Below, piece by piece: positions 46,204 through 54,237 of a stretch of DNA of 64,000 nucleotides. Source of the stretch: Enhygromyxa salina (lineage in GTDB: Bacteria > Myxococcota_A > Polyangia > Nannocystales > Nannocystaceae); NCBI RefSeq assembly GCF_000737335.2, contig NZ_JMCC02000062.1, positions 1 to 64,000 of the forward strand. Direction: 5' to 3'. Under the pieces are notes generated by a model. The model had not been told where the DNA came from. It searched no databases and saw only the letters and a program-made list of their open reading frames with translations. A program made the translations under genes and the position numbers. Each line of letters starts with the position of its first letter. Positions within the stretch are counted from its first letter, which is position 1.

Positions 46204-46779
46204 TCAGCCCCGGCTCACGTCGATGGTCTCGATGCGGACGTCTTGGATCGGCCGATCCCCCGCCGCCGTCTTGGTCGCGCCGATCGCCTTGACCACCTCG
46301 AGCCCCTCGACCACCTCACCAAACACGGTGTGCTTTCCGTCGAGGTGCGGCGTGGGGCCCAAGGTCACGAAGAACTGGCTGCCGTTGCTGCCGCGCCCGC
46401 CCCGGCTGCCGGCGTTGGCCATGGACAGGATCCCGGCCTTGGTGTGCTTGGCCTGCGCGCTGCACTCGTCGTCGAAGGTGTACCCGGGGCCGCCGCGGCC
46501 GGTGCCGGTTCGGTCACCGCCCTGCAACATGAAGCCGGCGATGACCCGGTGGAAGATGACGCCGTCGTAGTAGCGGCCGCTGCCGGGCGCGCCCGAGACC
46601 GGGTCGACCCACTCGCCCTTGCCGGTGGCGAGGCCGACGAAGCTCGACACCGTGTTTGGCGCGAGCTCCTCGAGCAGGGCGACGGTGAAGTTGCCCAAGT
46701 TGGTGCGGAACGTGGCCTTCAAGGGGCCTTCGCCGGGGACGAGTTCCTGGACCGGGGGAAAGCTGGTGCGGTGCGACAC
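46204..46779 (-). CDS. Cyclophilin-type peptidyl-prolyl cis-trans isomerase
   Basis: 191 aa, cytoplasmic (no signal). Cyclophilin motifs: NLGNFTVALLEELAPNTVSSFVGLATG, YYDGVIFHRVIAGFMLQGGDRTGTGRGGPGYTFDDE, LSMANAGSRGGRGSNGSQFFVTLGPTPHLDGKHTVFGEVVEGLEVV. The catalytic Arg (FHRVI) and the Gln/Phe pairs are present. The GTG start at 46779 is preceded by TAGATT (complement at 46788-46793) with an 8-nt gap. Divergent from serC; the 64-bp gap must hold both promoters. Confidence 0.93.
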   Translation of the reverse strand: MSHRTSFPPVQELVPGEGPLKATFRTNLGNFTVALLEELAPNTVSSFVGLATGKGEWVDPVSGAPGSGRYYDGVIFHRVIAGFMLQGGDRTGTGRGGPGYTFDDECSAQAKHTKAGILSMANAGSRGGRGSNGSQFFVTLGPTPHLDGKHTVFGEVVEGLEVVKAIGATKTAAGDRPIQDVRIETIDVSRG

Positions 46780-46843
46780 GGCGGGAGAATCTACCACCGC
46801 AGCGGGTCTCGATCTAGGGACACGACCCAGGTACCTTGGGCGC

Positions 46844-47989
46844 ATGGCAGCGTCCCAGATCTTCAACTTCTCTGCTGGACCCGCGATCCTTCCGCCCGAG
46901 GTGTTCGAGCGCGCCGCGTCGTCGGTCCTCGAGCTTCGCAGCAACGCGCACGCGGCCGACGGCGAGGGCATTGGTCTGTCGCTCTTGGAGATCTCACATC
47001 GCAGCAAAGATTTCGACGCGATCCATACCGGGGCGATCTCGCTGGTTCACGAGGTGCTGGGGATCCCCGAGAGCTGCCAGGTCTTGCTGCTGCAAGGTGG
47101 CGCGTCGCTGCAGTTCGGAATGATCCCGCTCAACTTCGCCGCGGCGGGTCGCACGGCCTGCTACGTCGACACTGGCTCGTGGTCAGCCAACGCGATCAAA
47201 GAGAGCAAGGTCGTCGCCGAGACGCGCGGGCACGAGACCGCGGTGGTCGCCAGCTCGAAGCCCAGCAAGTACGACCACATCCCCGAGATCCCGACGAGCT
47301 TGCCCGAGCAGACCTGCTACCTGCACGTGACCAGCAACAACACGATCTTCGGGACCGAGTACGAGTCGATGCCGGAGGTCGAAGCGCCGCTGATCGTCGA
47401 CGCCAGCAGCAACATCGGCAGCCGCCCGATGGGCCTCGAGCGCGCGACCTTCGGGTACGCGGGCGCACAAAAAAACCTGGGACCCTCCGGTGTGACCTTG
47501 GTCTGGTATCAGCGCGAGTGGGCCGCCGCCCAGCCGCCGCAGGCCGGCGTCCCCATGATCCTTCGCTACAAGACCCACGCCGACAAAGGCGGGCTCTACA
47601 ACACGCCCAACACCTTTGGCGCGCTGGTCCTCAAGCTCATGCTCGAGTGGGTGCGGGACAACGGCGGGGTCGCGGGCATGGCCGCGCGCAACCAGGCCAA
47701 GGCCGACGCGCTCTACGCCCTGCTCGATGGATCTTCGCTGTACAAGCCGCTGGCCAAGCCCGGCTCGCGGTCGCGCATGAACGTGGTCTGGACCCTCGGC
47801 GGCGCGCCCGCTGGCGAAGAAGAGGCGATGACCAAGCGCTTCGTCAAGCAGGCGACCGCGGCCGGGTTCTCGGGGCTGCAGGGCCATCGCAGCGTCGGTG
47901 GCTGTCGCGCTTCGATCTACAATGCCTTCCCGCTCGCGGGCGTGACCGCGCTGGTCGAGTTCATGCAAGAGTTCGAGCGCAAGGGATGA
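46844..47989 (+). CDS. serC: Phosphoserine aminotransferase
   Basis: 381 aa. Converts 3-phosphohydroxypyruvate and glutamate to phosphoserine in serine synthesis (and the equivalent pyridoxal step). Motifs: FNFSAGPAILPPEVF, LLLQGGASLQFGMIPLNF, HVTSNNTIFGTEY, GYAGAQKNLGPSGVTLVW (PLP Lys) and GFSGLQGHRSVGGCRASIYNAFPLAGVTALVEFM. A TACCTT box (46832-46837) lies 6 nt before the ATG. The stop overlaps the start of the SUFU-like gene (ATGA). No serA or serB is adjacent. Confidence 0.95.
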   Translation: MAASQIFNFSAGPAILPPEVFERAASSVLELRSNAHAADGEGIGLSLLEISHRSKDFDAIHTGAISLVHEVLGIPESCQVLLLQGGASLQFGMIPLNFAAAGRTACYVDTGSWSANAIKESKVVAETRGHETAVVASSKPSKYDHIPEIPTSLPEQTCYLHVTSNNTIFGTEYESMPEVEAPLIVDASSNIGSRPMGLERATFGYAGAQKNLGPSGVTLVWYQREWAAAQPPQAGVPMILRYKTHADKGGLYNTPNTFGALVLKLMLEWVRDNGGVAGMAARNQAKADALYALLDGSSLYKPLAKPGSRSRMNVVWTLGGAPAGEEEAMTKRFVKQATAAGFSGLQGHRSVGGCRASIYNAFPLAGVTALVEFMQEFERKG

Positions 47990-48696
47990 GCAACCAGCAC
48001 GACGAAGACGCCAAGATCCCAGCGCCGGGCTGGGACGCGATCGATCGTTGGGTCGGCGCGCGCTTTGGCGGGCAGGTCCCGCATCAATTCACCAGCCACA
48101 CCGCGTACGAGCTCGAGTCGCCCAACCCGCTGCCAGCCGTGACGGTGTGGGCCACGAGCGCCCCGGCGGGCTGGCTATACGTGACCTACGGGCTCAGCGA
48201 GCTGTTCGACAAGAGCTCGAACGACCCCAACGTGTCGGGGTTTGGCTTCGAGCTGAGCCTGCGCCTGCCTGGGTCCGGCGTCTCCACCGACGAGCGTCCA
48301 CCTGCGTGGCCGCTGCGGTTGTTGCAGAGCATCGGTCACCACGTGCTCTCGACCGGGGGCGGCTTCGACTCGGGGCACGCGATCGATCTTGGGGCCTCGC
48401 TGGTCGCACCGGGCAGCGACGGGCCCCAAGACAGCGTTCTCACCGGGCTGATCTGCCTGCCCGATCCGCTGCTGGGCAAGATCAACACTGTGCACGGATC
48501 GCTGTTGTTCTTGCGCTTGTTCGGGGTAACGGCGGATGAGCTGAAGGTCCTCGATGATCTCGAGCTTGGCGATCTCGTCGCGTGCATCGCCGAGCTGTCG
48601 CCGCTCGCGGTCACGGATCCAGAGCGGGCATCGTTCGCCGAAGACGCTGAGTGCAGCAAGGTGCTCCGCCGCTATTCGCTTGGTATCAGCTTGTAG
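47986..48696 (+). CDS. Suppressor-of-fused (SUFU) domain protein
   Basis: 236 aa. GWDAIDRWVGARFGGQVPHQFTSHTAYELESPNPLPAVTVWATSAPAGWLYVTYGLSELFDKSSNDPNVSGFGFELSLRLP follows the bacterial SUFU domain: a DxIdxxxxxxyg start, YGLSELY-like strand and GFGFELTFRL block. Bacterial SUFU proteins occur in immunity loci of contact-dependent inhibition and polymorphic toxin systems, but also as housekeeping orphans. Translationally coupled to serC by a 4-nt overlap, which is an odd partner; no toxin gene is next to it. Cytoplasmic. Confidence 0.82.
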   Translation: MSNQHDEDAKIPAPGWDAIDRWVGARFGGQVPHQFTSHTAYELESPNPLPAVTVWATSAPAGWLYVTYGLSELFDKSSNDPNVSGFGFELSLRLPGSGVSTDERPPAWPLRLLQSIGHHVLSTGGGFDSGHAIDLGASLVAPGSDGPQDSVLTGLICLPDPLLGKINTVHGSLLFLRLFGVTADELKVLDDLELGDLVACIAELSPLAVTDPERASFAEDAECSKVLRRYSLGISL

Positions 48697-48989
48697 AGCA
48701 CCGATCGGGGCTGTCTGCCCCTCTCTGCAGCTGGGCTTGACCACGGTGTGCATATTGCCCCACTGACGCTAAGTGTCACGCGATGTGAGCGCGAATCGGC
48801 AATGTCCATCGGCTGTGTTGGGAATGCATCGTGACCACATGGGCACCCGATCGATGCTGGCTAAATTCGCGCGAATGGGGACGGGGTGGTCACACGTGGC
48901 CCATCGGGGCCGTCAACTACGATTTGCCTGCGCGCATTCACGCTGGGCGAAATCGCCATACACGACACGAGTTAGTTTTGCCAAAAGGG

Positions 48990-49018
48990 GGCACGCGCGC
49001 ATTGGAAGTATGCATACT
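48990..49018 (+). promoter_or_regulatory. Promoter of DUF4215 lipoprotein gene 1
   Basis: GGCACG (48990-48995), 17-bp spacer, CATACT (49013-49018), then 6 nt to the ATG at 49025. The same architecture precedes the paralogue at 50550. The predicted transcription start coincides with the ATG. Confidence 0.6.
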
Positions 49019-49024
49019 CGACGC

Positions 49025-50407
49025 ATGGCACGATTCGTCATCCCGCTCTCTCTGCTCTCATCTCTTGTCTTGGTCACTGGTTGCACCGATGACGCCTCGA
49101 CCGATTCAGCTTCGACCTTCCCGACGACGTCGACGACCGGCGACGGCGACGGCGACGGCGACACGAATGAAACCGGCTCCGCCGAGGGCGACGGCGACGG
49201 CGACGGCGATCCGGGGGACGGCGACGGCGACGGCGACGGCGACCCCACCGGTGATGGCGACGGCGACCCGGGCACCTGCGGCGACGGTGTGGTTGGCGGC
49301 GACGAAGAGTGCGACGACGGCAACCCCGACGACACCGACGCCTGCACCAGCGCGTGCCTGAACGCTGCCTGCGGCGACGGGCTGGTCTACGGCGGGGTCG
49401 AGGAGTGCGACGACGGCAACCCGACCGATGGCGACGCGTGCACCAACGCCTGCACGACCGCTGTGTGTGGGGATGGGATCTTGCAGGAGGGCGTCGAGAT
49501 GTGTGACGACGGCAACGACGTCGAGGACGACGGCTGCAACAGCATGTGCATGGCCGGCTCGTGTGGCGACGGCATGATCCAGGGCAACGAGGTCTGCGAC
49601 GACGGCAACGATGACAACAGCGACGACTGTGCCGGCTGTCAGATGGCCAGCTGCGGCGACGGCTACGTGTGGGCGGACAACGAGGAGTGTGACGACGCGA
49701 ACATGGAGGACACCGACGCGTGCATCAGCTGCGTCGCGGCCACCTGCGGCGATGGCTACATCCAAGACATGGTCGAAGAGTGCGACGACGCGAACATGGA
49801 CGAGACCGACGACTGCGCGACCTGTTCAATCGCGGTCTGCGGCGATGGCTTTGTCCAAGCCGGGGTCGAGGAGTGCGACGACGGCAACAACGTTGACGAC
49901 GACGCGTGCGCGAACGACTGCACCTCCACCTTGTACTGGGCCATGGGCGTGCAGACCGACGTACCCCCGGAGACCCTGACCGGCTGGACGGAGTGTTGGA
50001 GCGGCCTGTACGGGACCGGCTACCCCAACTTGACCAACAACATCCTTGGCCAGAGCTGCACCGGCGACAAGCTGCTCGAGACCTGCCGCCAAGTTGGCGC
50101 GCCCAACTTCGCCGTGCTGGCCATGGGCGATCGCGCGGACGTGTTGTTCGACGTTGGCAACGGCAACGCCGCGAAGCACGAGGCCAACGGGGTCGCGTGG
50201 TACTACAGCAACAGCTACTCGATGGGCTTCGCGCAGGGTGGTGACCCCGTCTCCCGCAGCTCCTGCGACACCCAGAACACCAACCCGCAGTTCCGTCTGT
50301 GCTGGCACACCGGCGGTGACCAGATCAACGTTGGCTGGCGCTGCGGCGCCCAGACTGGCCTCAATGGCAACAACGGATGGGAGCGGAAGATCTACCAGGC
50401 AAACTGA
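49025..50407 (+). CDS. DUF4215-type Cys-rich repeat lipoprotein, tandem copy 1
   Basis: 460 aa. Lipobox LVLVTGCTDD; a low-complexity Gly-Asp linker (about residues 35-80); about seven 30-residue repeats of the form CGDG(x)n EECDDGN...DDCAxC (DUF4215/myxococcus cysteine-rich repeat). The C-terminal domain begins TLYWAMGVQTDVPPETLTGWTECWSGLYG and has its own cysteines (SCTGDKLLETCRQVG, RSSCDTQ, RLCWHTGGD). A surface lipoprotein with a disulfide-rich stalk and a sensing or binding head is a reasonable picture; the function is unknown. The ATG at 49025 is chosen because the conserved promoter sits 6 nt upstream in both paralogues. Confidence 0.85.
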   Translation: MARFVIPLSLLSSLVLVTGCTDDASTDSASTFPTTSTTGDGDGDGDTNETGSAEGDGDGDGDPGDGDGDGDGDPTGDGDGDPGTCGDGVVGGDEECDDGNPDDTDACTSACLNAACGDGLVYGGVEECDDGNPTDGDACTNACTTAVCGDGILQEGVEMCDDGNDVEDDGCNSMCMAGSCGDGMIQGNEVCDDGNDDNSDDCAGCQMASCGDGYVWADNEECDDANMEDTDACISCVAATCGDGYIQDMVEECDDANMDETDDCATCSIAVCGDGFVQAGVEECDDGNNVDDDACANDCTSTLYWAMGVQTDVPPETLTGWTECWSGLYGTGYPNLTNNILGQSCTGDKLLETCRQVGAPNFAVLAMGDRADVLFDVGNGNAAKHEANGVAWYYSNSYSMGFAQGGDPVSRSSCDTQNTNPQFRLCWHTGGDQINVGWRCGAQTGLNGNNGWERKIYQAN

Positions 50408-50514
50408 GCCTGTATGAGCAGTGACCATGGCCGCGCCCGCTCGGGTGCGGCCATGGTCGCGATCGCCGTGGAGGCCCTCGCGCGGATCGCCGACGAGCCC
50501 AACGCGGGGGTGGG

Positions 50515-50543
50515 GTCACGCGCACGCAGAAATTCTGCATACT
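50515..50543 (+). promoter_or_regulatory. Promoter of DUF4215 lipoprotein gene 2
   Basis: GTCACG (50515-50520), 17-bp spacer, CATACT (50538-50543), then 6 nt to the ATG at 50550. Paralogous to 48990-49018; the shared tgcatactcg lies at identical distance from both start codons. Confidence 0.6.
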
Positions 50544-50549
50544 CGGCCC

Positions 50550-51806
50550 ATGACACGGCTCGTGGCCCCGATTGCTCTTTTTCCTGCGCTGGTCTTGACC
50601 CTTGGCTGCACCGACGACGCAGGGGCCGACGCCACCACCACCTTCACGATGACCTCGGCGCCCGGCGACGGCGACGGCGACATGTCCGAGACCGCTGGCG
50701 ACGGCGACGGTGATCCGGCCGGCGATGGCGATGGCGACCCCACCACGGGCGACGGCGACGGCGACCCGGCCTTGTGCGGCGATGGTCTGGTCGAGGGCGA
50801 CGAGGAGTGCGACGACGGCAACCCCACGAACGGTGACGCGTGCACCAACGCCTGCACTGCGGCCGTGTGTGGTGACGGGATCGTCCACGAGGGCGTCGAG
50901 ATGTGCGACGACGGCAACGACGTCAACGACGACGGCTGCACCAACATGTGCATGTCTGGCACCTGCGGCGACGGCATGCTCCAAGGTGACGAGGAGTGCG
51001 ACGACGGCAACGACGACCACACCGACGACTGCGCTGCGTGTAGGGTGCCGATCTGTGGCGACGGCTACATCTGGGCCGGCAACGAGCAGTGCGACGACGG
51101 CAACGGGGACGACACCGACGACTGCATCGCCTGCCTCTCGGCCACGTGTGGCGACGGCTACGTTCACGCGCTGCTCGAAGAGTGCGACGACGGCAACTTC
51201 GAGAACACCGACGACTGCGCCACCTGCTTCAACGCGGTCTGCGGCGATGGACACGTCCACGCCGGGGTCGAGGAGTGCGACGACGGCAACGAGGTCGACG
51301 ACGACGGGTGCGCGAACGACTGCACCGCCAGTCTCTACTGGGCGGTGGGCGTGCAGACCAACGTCTCGGCCCAGGCCCTCACCGGCTGGACCGAGTGCTG
51401 GAGCGGGCTCTACGGGACCCCGTCCCCGAACTTGAGCAACACGATCCTGAGCCAGAACTGCACCGGCTCGAAGCTGCTCGAGGCCTGCCGCCAGGTCGGC
51501 TCGCCGACCTACGCGGTGCTCGCCATGGGTGACCGCGCCGACGTGCTGTTTCCGACCGGCAACGGGGTCAACGCCACGCATCAAGGCAACGGCGTGGCGT
51601 GGTACTACAGCAACAGCCACTCGATGGGCTTCGCGCAGGGGGGCAACAGCGTCGACCGCAACTCCTGCGACGTTGACAACGTCAATCCACAGTTTCGGAT
51701 GTGCTGGCACACGGGCGGCGACGCGATCACCAGCGGCTATCGGTGTGGCGGTACCTTTCTCAACGGCAACAATGGCTGGGAGCGGAAAATTTTCCACGCG
51801 CCGTAG
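50550..51806 (+). CDS. DUF4215-type Cys-rich repeat lipoprotein, tandem copy 2
   Basis: 418 aa paralogue of the upstream gene with the same order: lipobox LVLTLGCTDD, Gly-Asp linker, Cys-rich repeats (CGDGLVEGDEECDDGN, CGDGYIWAGNEQCDDGN) and the head domain SLYWAVGVQTNVSAQALTGWTECWSGLYG. The linker is shorter than in copy 1, so the length difference comes mainly from linker slippage. The head domains are highly similar while some repeats differ, suggesting duplication followed by change in the stalk. Convergent with ogt; a truncated dispersed repeat fills the gap. Confidence 0.85.
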   Translation: MTRLVAPIALFPALVLTLGCTDDAGADATTTFTMTSAPGDGDGDMSETAGDGDGDPAGDGDGDPTTGDGDGDPALCGDGLVEGDEECDDGNPTNGDACTNACTAAVCGDGIVHEGVEMCDDGNDVNDDGCTNMCMSGTCGDGMLQGDEECDDGNDDHTDDCAACRVPICGDGYIWAGNEQCDDGNGDDTDDCIACLSATCGDGYVHALLEECDDGNFENTDDCATCFNAVCGDGHVHAGVEECDDGNEVDDDGCANDCTASLYWAVGVQTNVSAQALTGWTECWSGLYGTPSPNLSNTILSQNCTGSKLLEACRQVGSPTYAVLAMGDRADVLFPTGNGVNATHQGNGVAWYYSNSHSMGFAQGGNSVDRNSCDVDNVNPQFRMCWHTGGDAITSGYRCGGTFLNGNNGWERKIFHAP

Positions 51807-51811
51807 GCACG

Positions 51812-51878
51812 GGGACCCCCACAGCCGCTCTTGCACGACGCAGGTCACTCGCTTCGCTCGCTCCCGGATGGGGCACGC
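51812..51878 (-). repeat. Dispersed intergenic repeat, truncated copy 3
   Basis: The reverse complement matches copy 2 through gggagcgagcgaagcgagtgacc and the following ggcggctgtgggggt-type block, but the GCCCCC hairpin half is missing. It sits between two convergent stop codons. Confidence 0.75.
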
Positions 51879-52361
51879 TCAGCGGTGGGCGCGTTCGTGC
51901 GCGAGCAGCCAACGCTTGCGCTCGAGCCCGCCCGCGTAGCCCGTGAGCGCGCCGTTGGTGCCGACCACGCGGTGGCAGGGCAACACCAGCGACAGCGGGT
52001 TGCGGGCGTTCGCGGCTCCCACGGCACGGGCTGAGCGAGGTCGACCGATCGCGCTCGCAAGCTGACCGTAGCTGCGGGTGCCGGCGAACTCGATGTCCGC
52101 GAGGGCCGCCCAGACCAAGCGCTGGAACTCGGTCCCGCGCGGCTCGAGCGGGATCGTGAACGCTCGCCTGGTCCCGCTGAAGTACTCGCGCAGCTCGGCG
52201 ACCGCGAGATCGAGCACCGGGTGTTCGTCTGCTTCGGGGTAGTTGGGCGGCGACGCGGCGCGGTGATCGGGAAAGTACACGCCGACCAACCCACGCGACG
52301 AGGCGACCAAGCGCAGGCGATCGATCGGCGTGGTGACAAGACGTTGATGGAGGTCGCTCAT
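51879..52361 (-). CDS. ogt: Methylated-DNA--protein-cysteine methyltransferase
   Basis: 160 aa. Repairs O6-alkylguanine by suicidal transfer to its cysteine. The active-site block is NPLSLVLPCHRVVGTNGALTGYAGGLERKRWLLAHE (PCHRVV nucleophile), preceded by FQRLVWAALADIEFAGTRSYGQLASAIGRPRSARAVGAANARNP, including the recognition helix. The start overlaps the AlkA-like gene stop by 4 nt, so both are translated from one mRNA. No Ada C-terminal activator is needed in this arrangement. Confidence 0.95.
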   Translation of the reverse strand: MSDLHQRLVTTPIDRLRLVASSRGLVGVYFPDHRAASPPNYPEADEHPVLDLAVAELREYFSGTRRAFTIPLEPRGTEFQRLVWAALADIEFAGTRSYGQLASAIGRPRSARAVGAANARNPLSLVLPCHRVVGTNGALTGYAGGLERKRWLLAHERAHR

Positions 52362-53815
52362 GCTCGTTCCTGTTCGTTCGTCCACAGTTGCATGACCGCG
52401 TAGGCCCGCCACGGTCGCCAGGTTCGTGCCGCGTGTTCGCAGGCGCGGCTGGTCGTCACGCCCAGCGCGCGACGCAGCACCAAGTCTCCAGCTGGCAGCG
52501 CGTCGGGCCACCGCAGCGCTCGCATCGCGATGTACTGCGCAGTCCAGGGGCCGACGCCAGGCAGCGCCAGCAGCTGCGCTTGCACGAGCTCGGGATCGCC
52601 TTCGAGGGTGAGCTCGTTGGATGTCAGCGCGCGCGCGAGGGTGCAGAGCGTGGCCGCGCGCGCGCCCGTCAGCCCGATCGCGCGCAGCTGCTCGGGCTCG
52701 ATCTGCGCGAGGGTGGGCGCGTCTGGGAACACGCGCTCGAGCCCCGCGGGTCCATCCTCGAGCGCGGCACCGAAGCGCGCGGCGAGCCGCTGCGCGAGCG
52801 TGGTTGCCGCCGCGACGCTGACCTGCTGCCCGAGCACGGCCCGGACCGCGATCTCGAAGCGATCGAACGCGCCGGGGACCCGCAGGCCCGGGTGCCGAGC
52901 CAGCAGCGGCGCGAGCTTGGGGTCGCGGCCAAGCTGCTCGCGGATCACCTGTGGCTCGGCGTCGAGATCGAACAGCGCGCGCAGGGCCGCGACGATCTGC
53001 AGTGGACGCTTGGTCAGGGACAGGGACAGCGTCACGTGCAGGCGTGGGCGATCGGGCTGGGGATCGTGGCGCAGCTCGAGCCACCCCGCGCTCGCGTCAC
53101 CGGCCGGGCCAACGGTTCGCCGATAGCAGCCACCGTCGACCTGCTCGACCCCTGGGATCGCGCGCGCAGCCAGAAACCCCAGCAGCGCGTCCCAGTCGAG
53201 GGGCGGTCGGTAGTCCAGGCGCAGCGTCAGGCTGCCGCCGTCGTCGCGGCGGCGCTGCGTTCGACCCGAGCGCAGCGCGGAAGGGGACACCCCAAATTGC
53301 TCGCGCACGCACGCGTTGAACCGCCGCACGCTCGAGAACCCGGCCGCGAACGCGATCTCGGCGCACGAGAGCGCGCTGTCGTGCAGCAGCCGCTTGGCCA
53401 TCCCCAGCCGCCGCGTGCGGGCCAACTCGATCGGCGAGACCCCAAGCTCGGCCTCGATCGCGCGTCGCAAGTGCCGAGCCGAGACCCCCAGCGCCAGCGC
53501 CAAGTCATCGACGCTGTGCTGATCGAGGTAGCCACGCTGGATCCGAACGCTGGCCTCGGTGACCAAGCGCGACAGCGCGTCGACCCGCGCGTGACCCGGC
53601 GCGAGCTCCGGCCGACAGCGCAGGCAGGCCCGAAACCCCGCGCGCTCAGCCGCCGCTGGATGTGCGTAGAACGTGCAGCGCCGCTCCGCGGGCGTGCGGG
53701 CCGGACAGATCGGTCGACAGTAGATGCCAGTGCTGTGCACCCCCACGAAGAACACCCCGTCAAAGCGGGCGTCCCGTGCCTTCAGGGCGCGGTAGCAGTG
53801 GTCGCGGTCGAGCAT
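52358..53815 (-). CDS. alkA: Ada-AlkA fusion: methyl-phosphotriester sensor/AraC activator and 3-methyladenine DNA glycosylase II
   Basis: 485 aa. Residues about 1-75 are the Ada N-terminal zinc domain (GVHSTGIYCRPICPARTPAERRCTFYAHPAAAERAGFRACLRCRPE; Cys ligands, with the first acting as phosphotriester acceptor). Next is an AraC-type helix-turn-helix (VDDLALALGVSARHLRRAIEAELGVSPIELARTRRLGMAKRLLHDS). Residues about 195-485 are AlkA, with LLALPGVGPWTAQYIAMRALRWPDALPAGDLVLRRALG (HhH and catalytic Asp). It senses methyl damage, activates transcription and excises bases. A TACACC box lies 9 nt before the ATG at 53815. This is the head of a compact adaptive-response operon with ogt. Confidence 0.93.
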   Translation of the reverse strand: MLDRDHCYRALKARDARFDGVFFVGVHSTGIYCRPICPARTPAERRCTFYAHPAAAERAGFRACLRCRPELAPGHARVDALSRLVTEASVRIQRGYLDQHSVDDLALALGVSARHLRRAIEAELGVSPIELARTRRLGMAKRLLHDSALSCAEIAFAAGFSSVRRFNACVREQFGVSPSALRSGRTQRRRDDGGSLTLRLDYRPPLDWDALLGFLAARAIPGVEQVDGGCYRRTVGPAGDASAGWLELRHDPQPDRPRLHVTLSLSLTKRPLQIVAALRALFDLDAEPQVIREQLGRDPKLAPLLARHPGLRVPGAFDRFEIAVRAVLGQQVSVAAATTLAQRLAARFGAALEDGPAGLERVFPDAPTLAQIEPEQLRAIGLTGARAATLCTLARALTSNELTLEGDPELVQAQLLALPGVGPWTAQYIAMRALRWPDALPAGDLVLRRALGVTTSRACEHAARTWRPWRAYAVMQLWTNEQERA

Positions 53816-53892
53816 CACACGCTGGGTGTAGCGCGTTGCGCCCTCGCAGTCTGGCCGTTTTCGGACCTGGGCGTACAAACGGTCCCGGGCGA

Positions 53893-54026
53893 AGGCCCCG
53901 AAGCGACCCGAGCCCCCTCTCAGGGGGCCACACATACGACCGCGAACAACCGGCCCCGAGGAGCGAAGCGACCAGACGCAAAGCGGCTGCAGTCGGCGCA
54001 GTCTAAGGTCTCTGTGGGGGTCTATA
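53893..54026 (+). repeat. Dispersed intergenic hairpin repeat, copy 4
   Basis: Hairpin agccccctctcagggggc, ccacacatacgaccgcgaac, ccccgaggagcgaagcgacc, then agacgc, cggctgcagtcggcg and gtgggggtct. A partial duplicate of the 3' third (accagacgc...cggctgcagtcggcg) follows at 54027-54062. Confidence 0.9.
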
Positions 54027-54073
54027 GAAGACCAGACGCGCTCGCGGCTGCAGTCGGCGAAGGGCCAGTACAC

Positions 54074-54209
54074 GTCCGCCGAAGCGACCCGAGCCCCCTC
54101 CAAGGGGGCCACACATACGACCGCGAACAAACGGCCCCGAGGAGCGAAGCGACCAGACGCGCCAGCGGCTGCAGTCGGCGCATGTCCAGGTCTATGTGGG
54201 GGACATAAA
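54074..54209 (+). repeat. Dispersed intergenic hairpin repeat, copy 5
   Basis: In tandem with copy 4, about 181 bp downstream; nearly identical through the hairpin, the cacacatacgaccgcgaac block and the ggagcgaagcgaccagacgc block. Together copies 4 and 5 fill most of the 413-bp gap between alkA and the next lipoprotein gene; no gene is seen in that gap. Confidence 0.9.
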
Positions 54210-54237
54210 GATCACGGGGTCATAAAGATCACGGGGT
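54204..54237. repeat. Perfect tandem duplication of a 17-bp unit
   Basis: cataaagatcacggggt at 54204-54220 and again at 54221-54237. The second copy contains the stop codon of the minus-strand lipoprotein gene (54229-54231). Confidence 0.95.
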
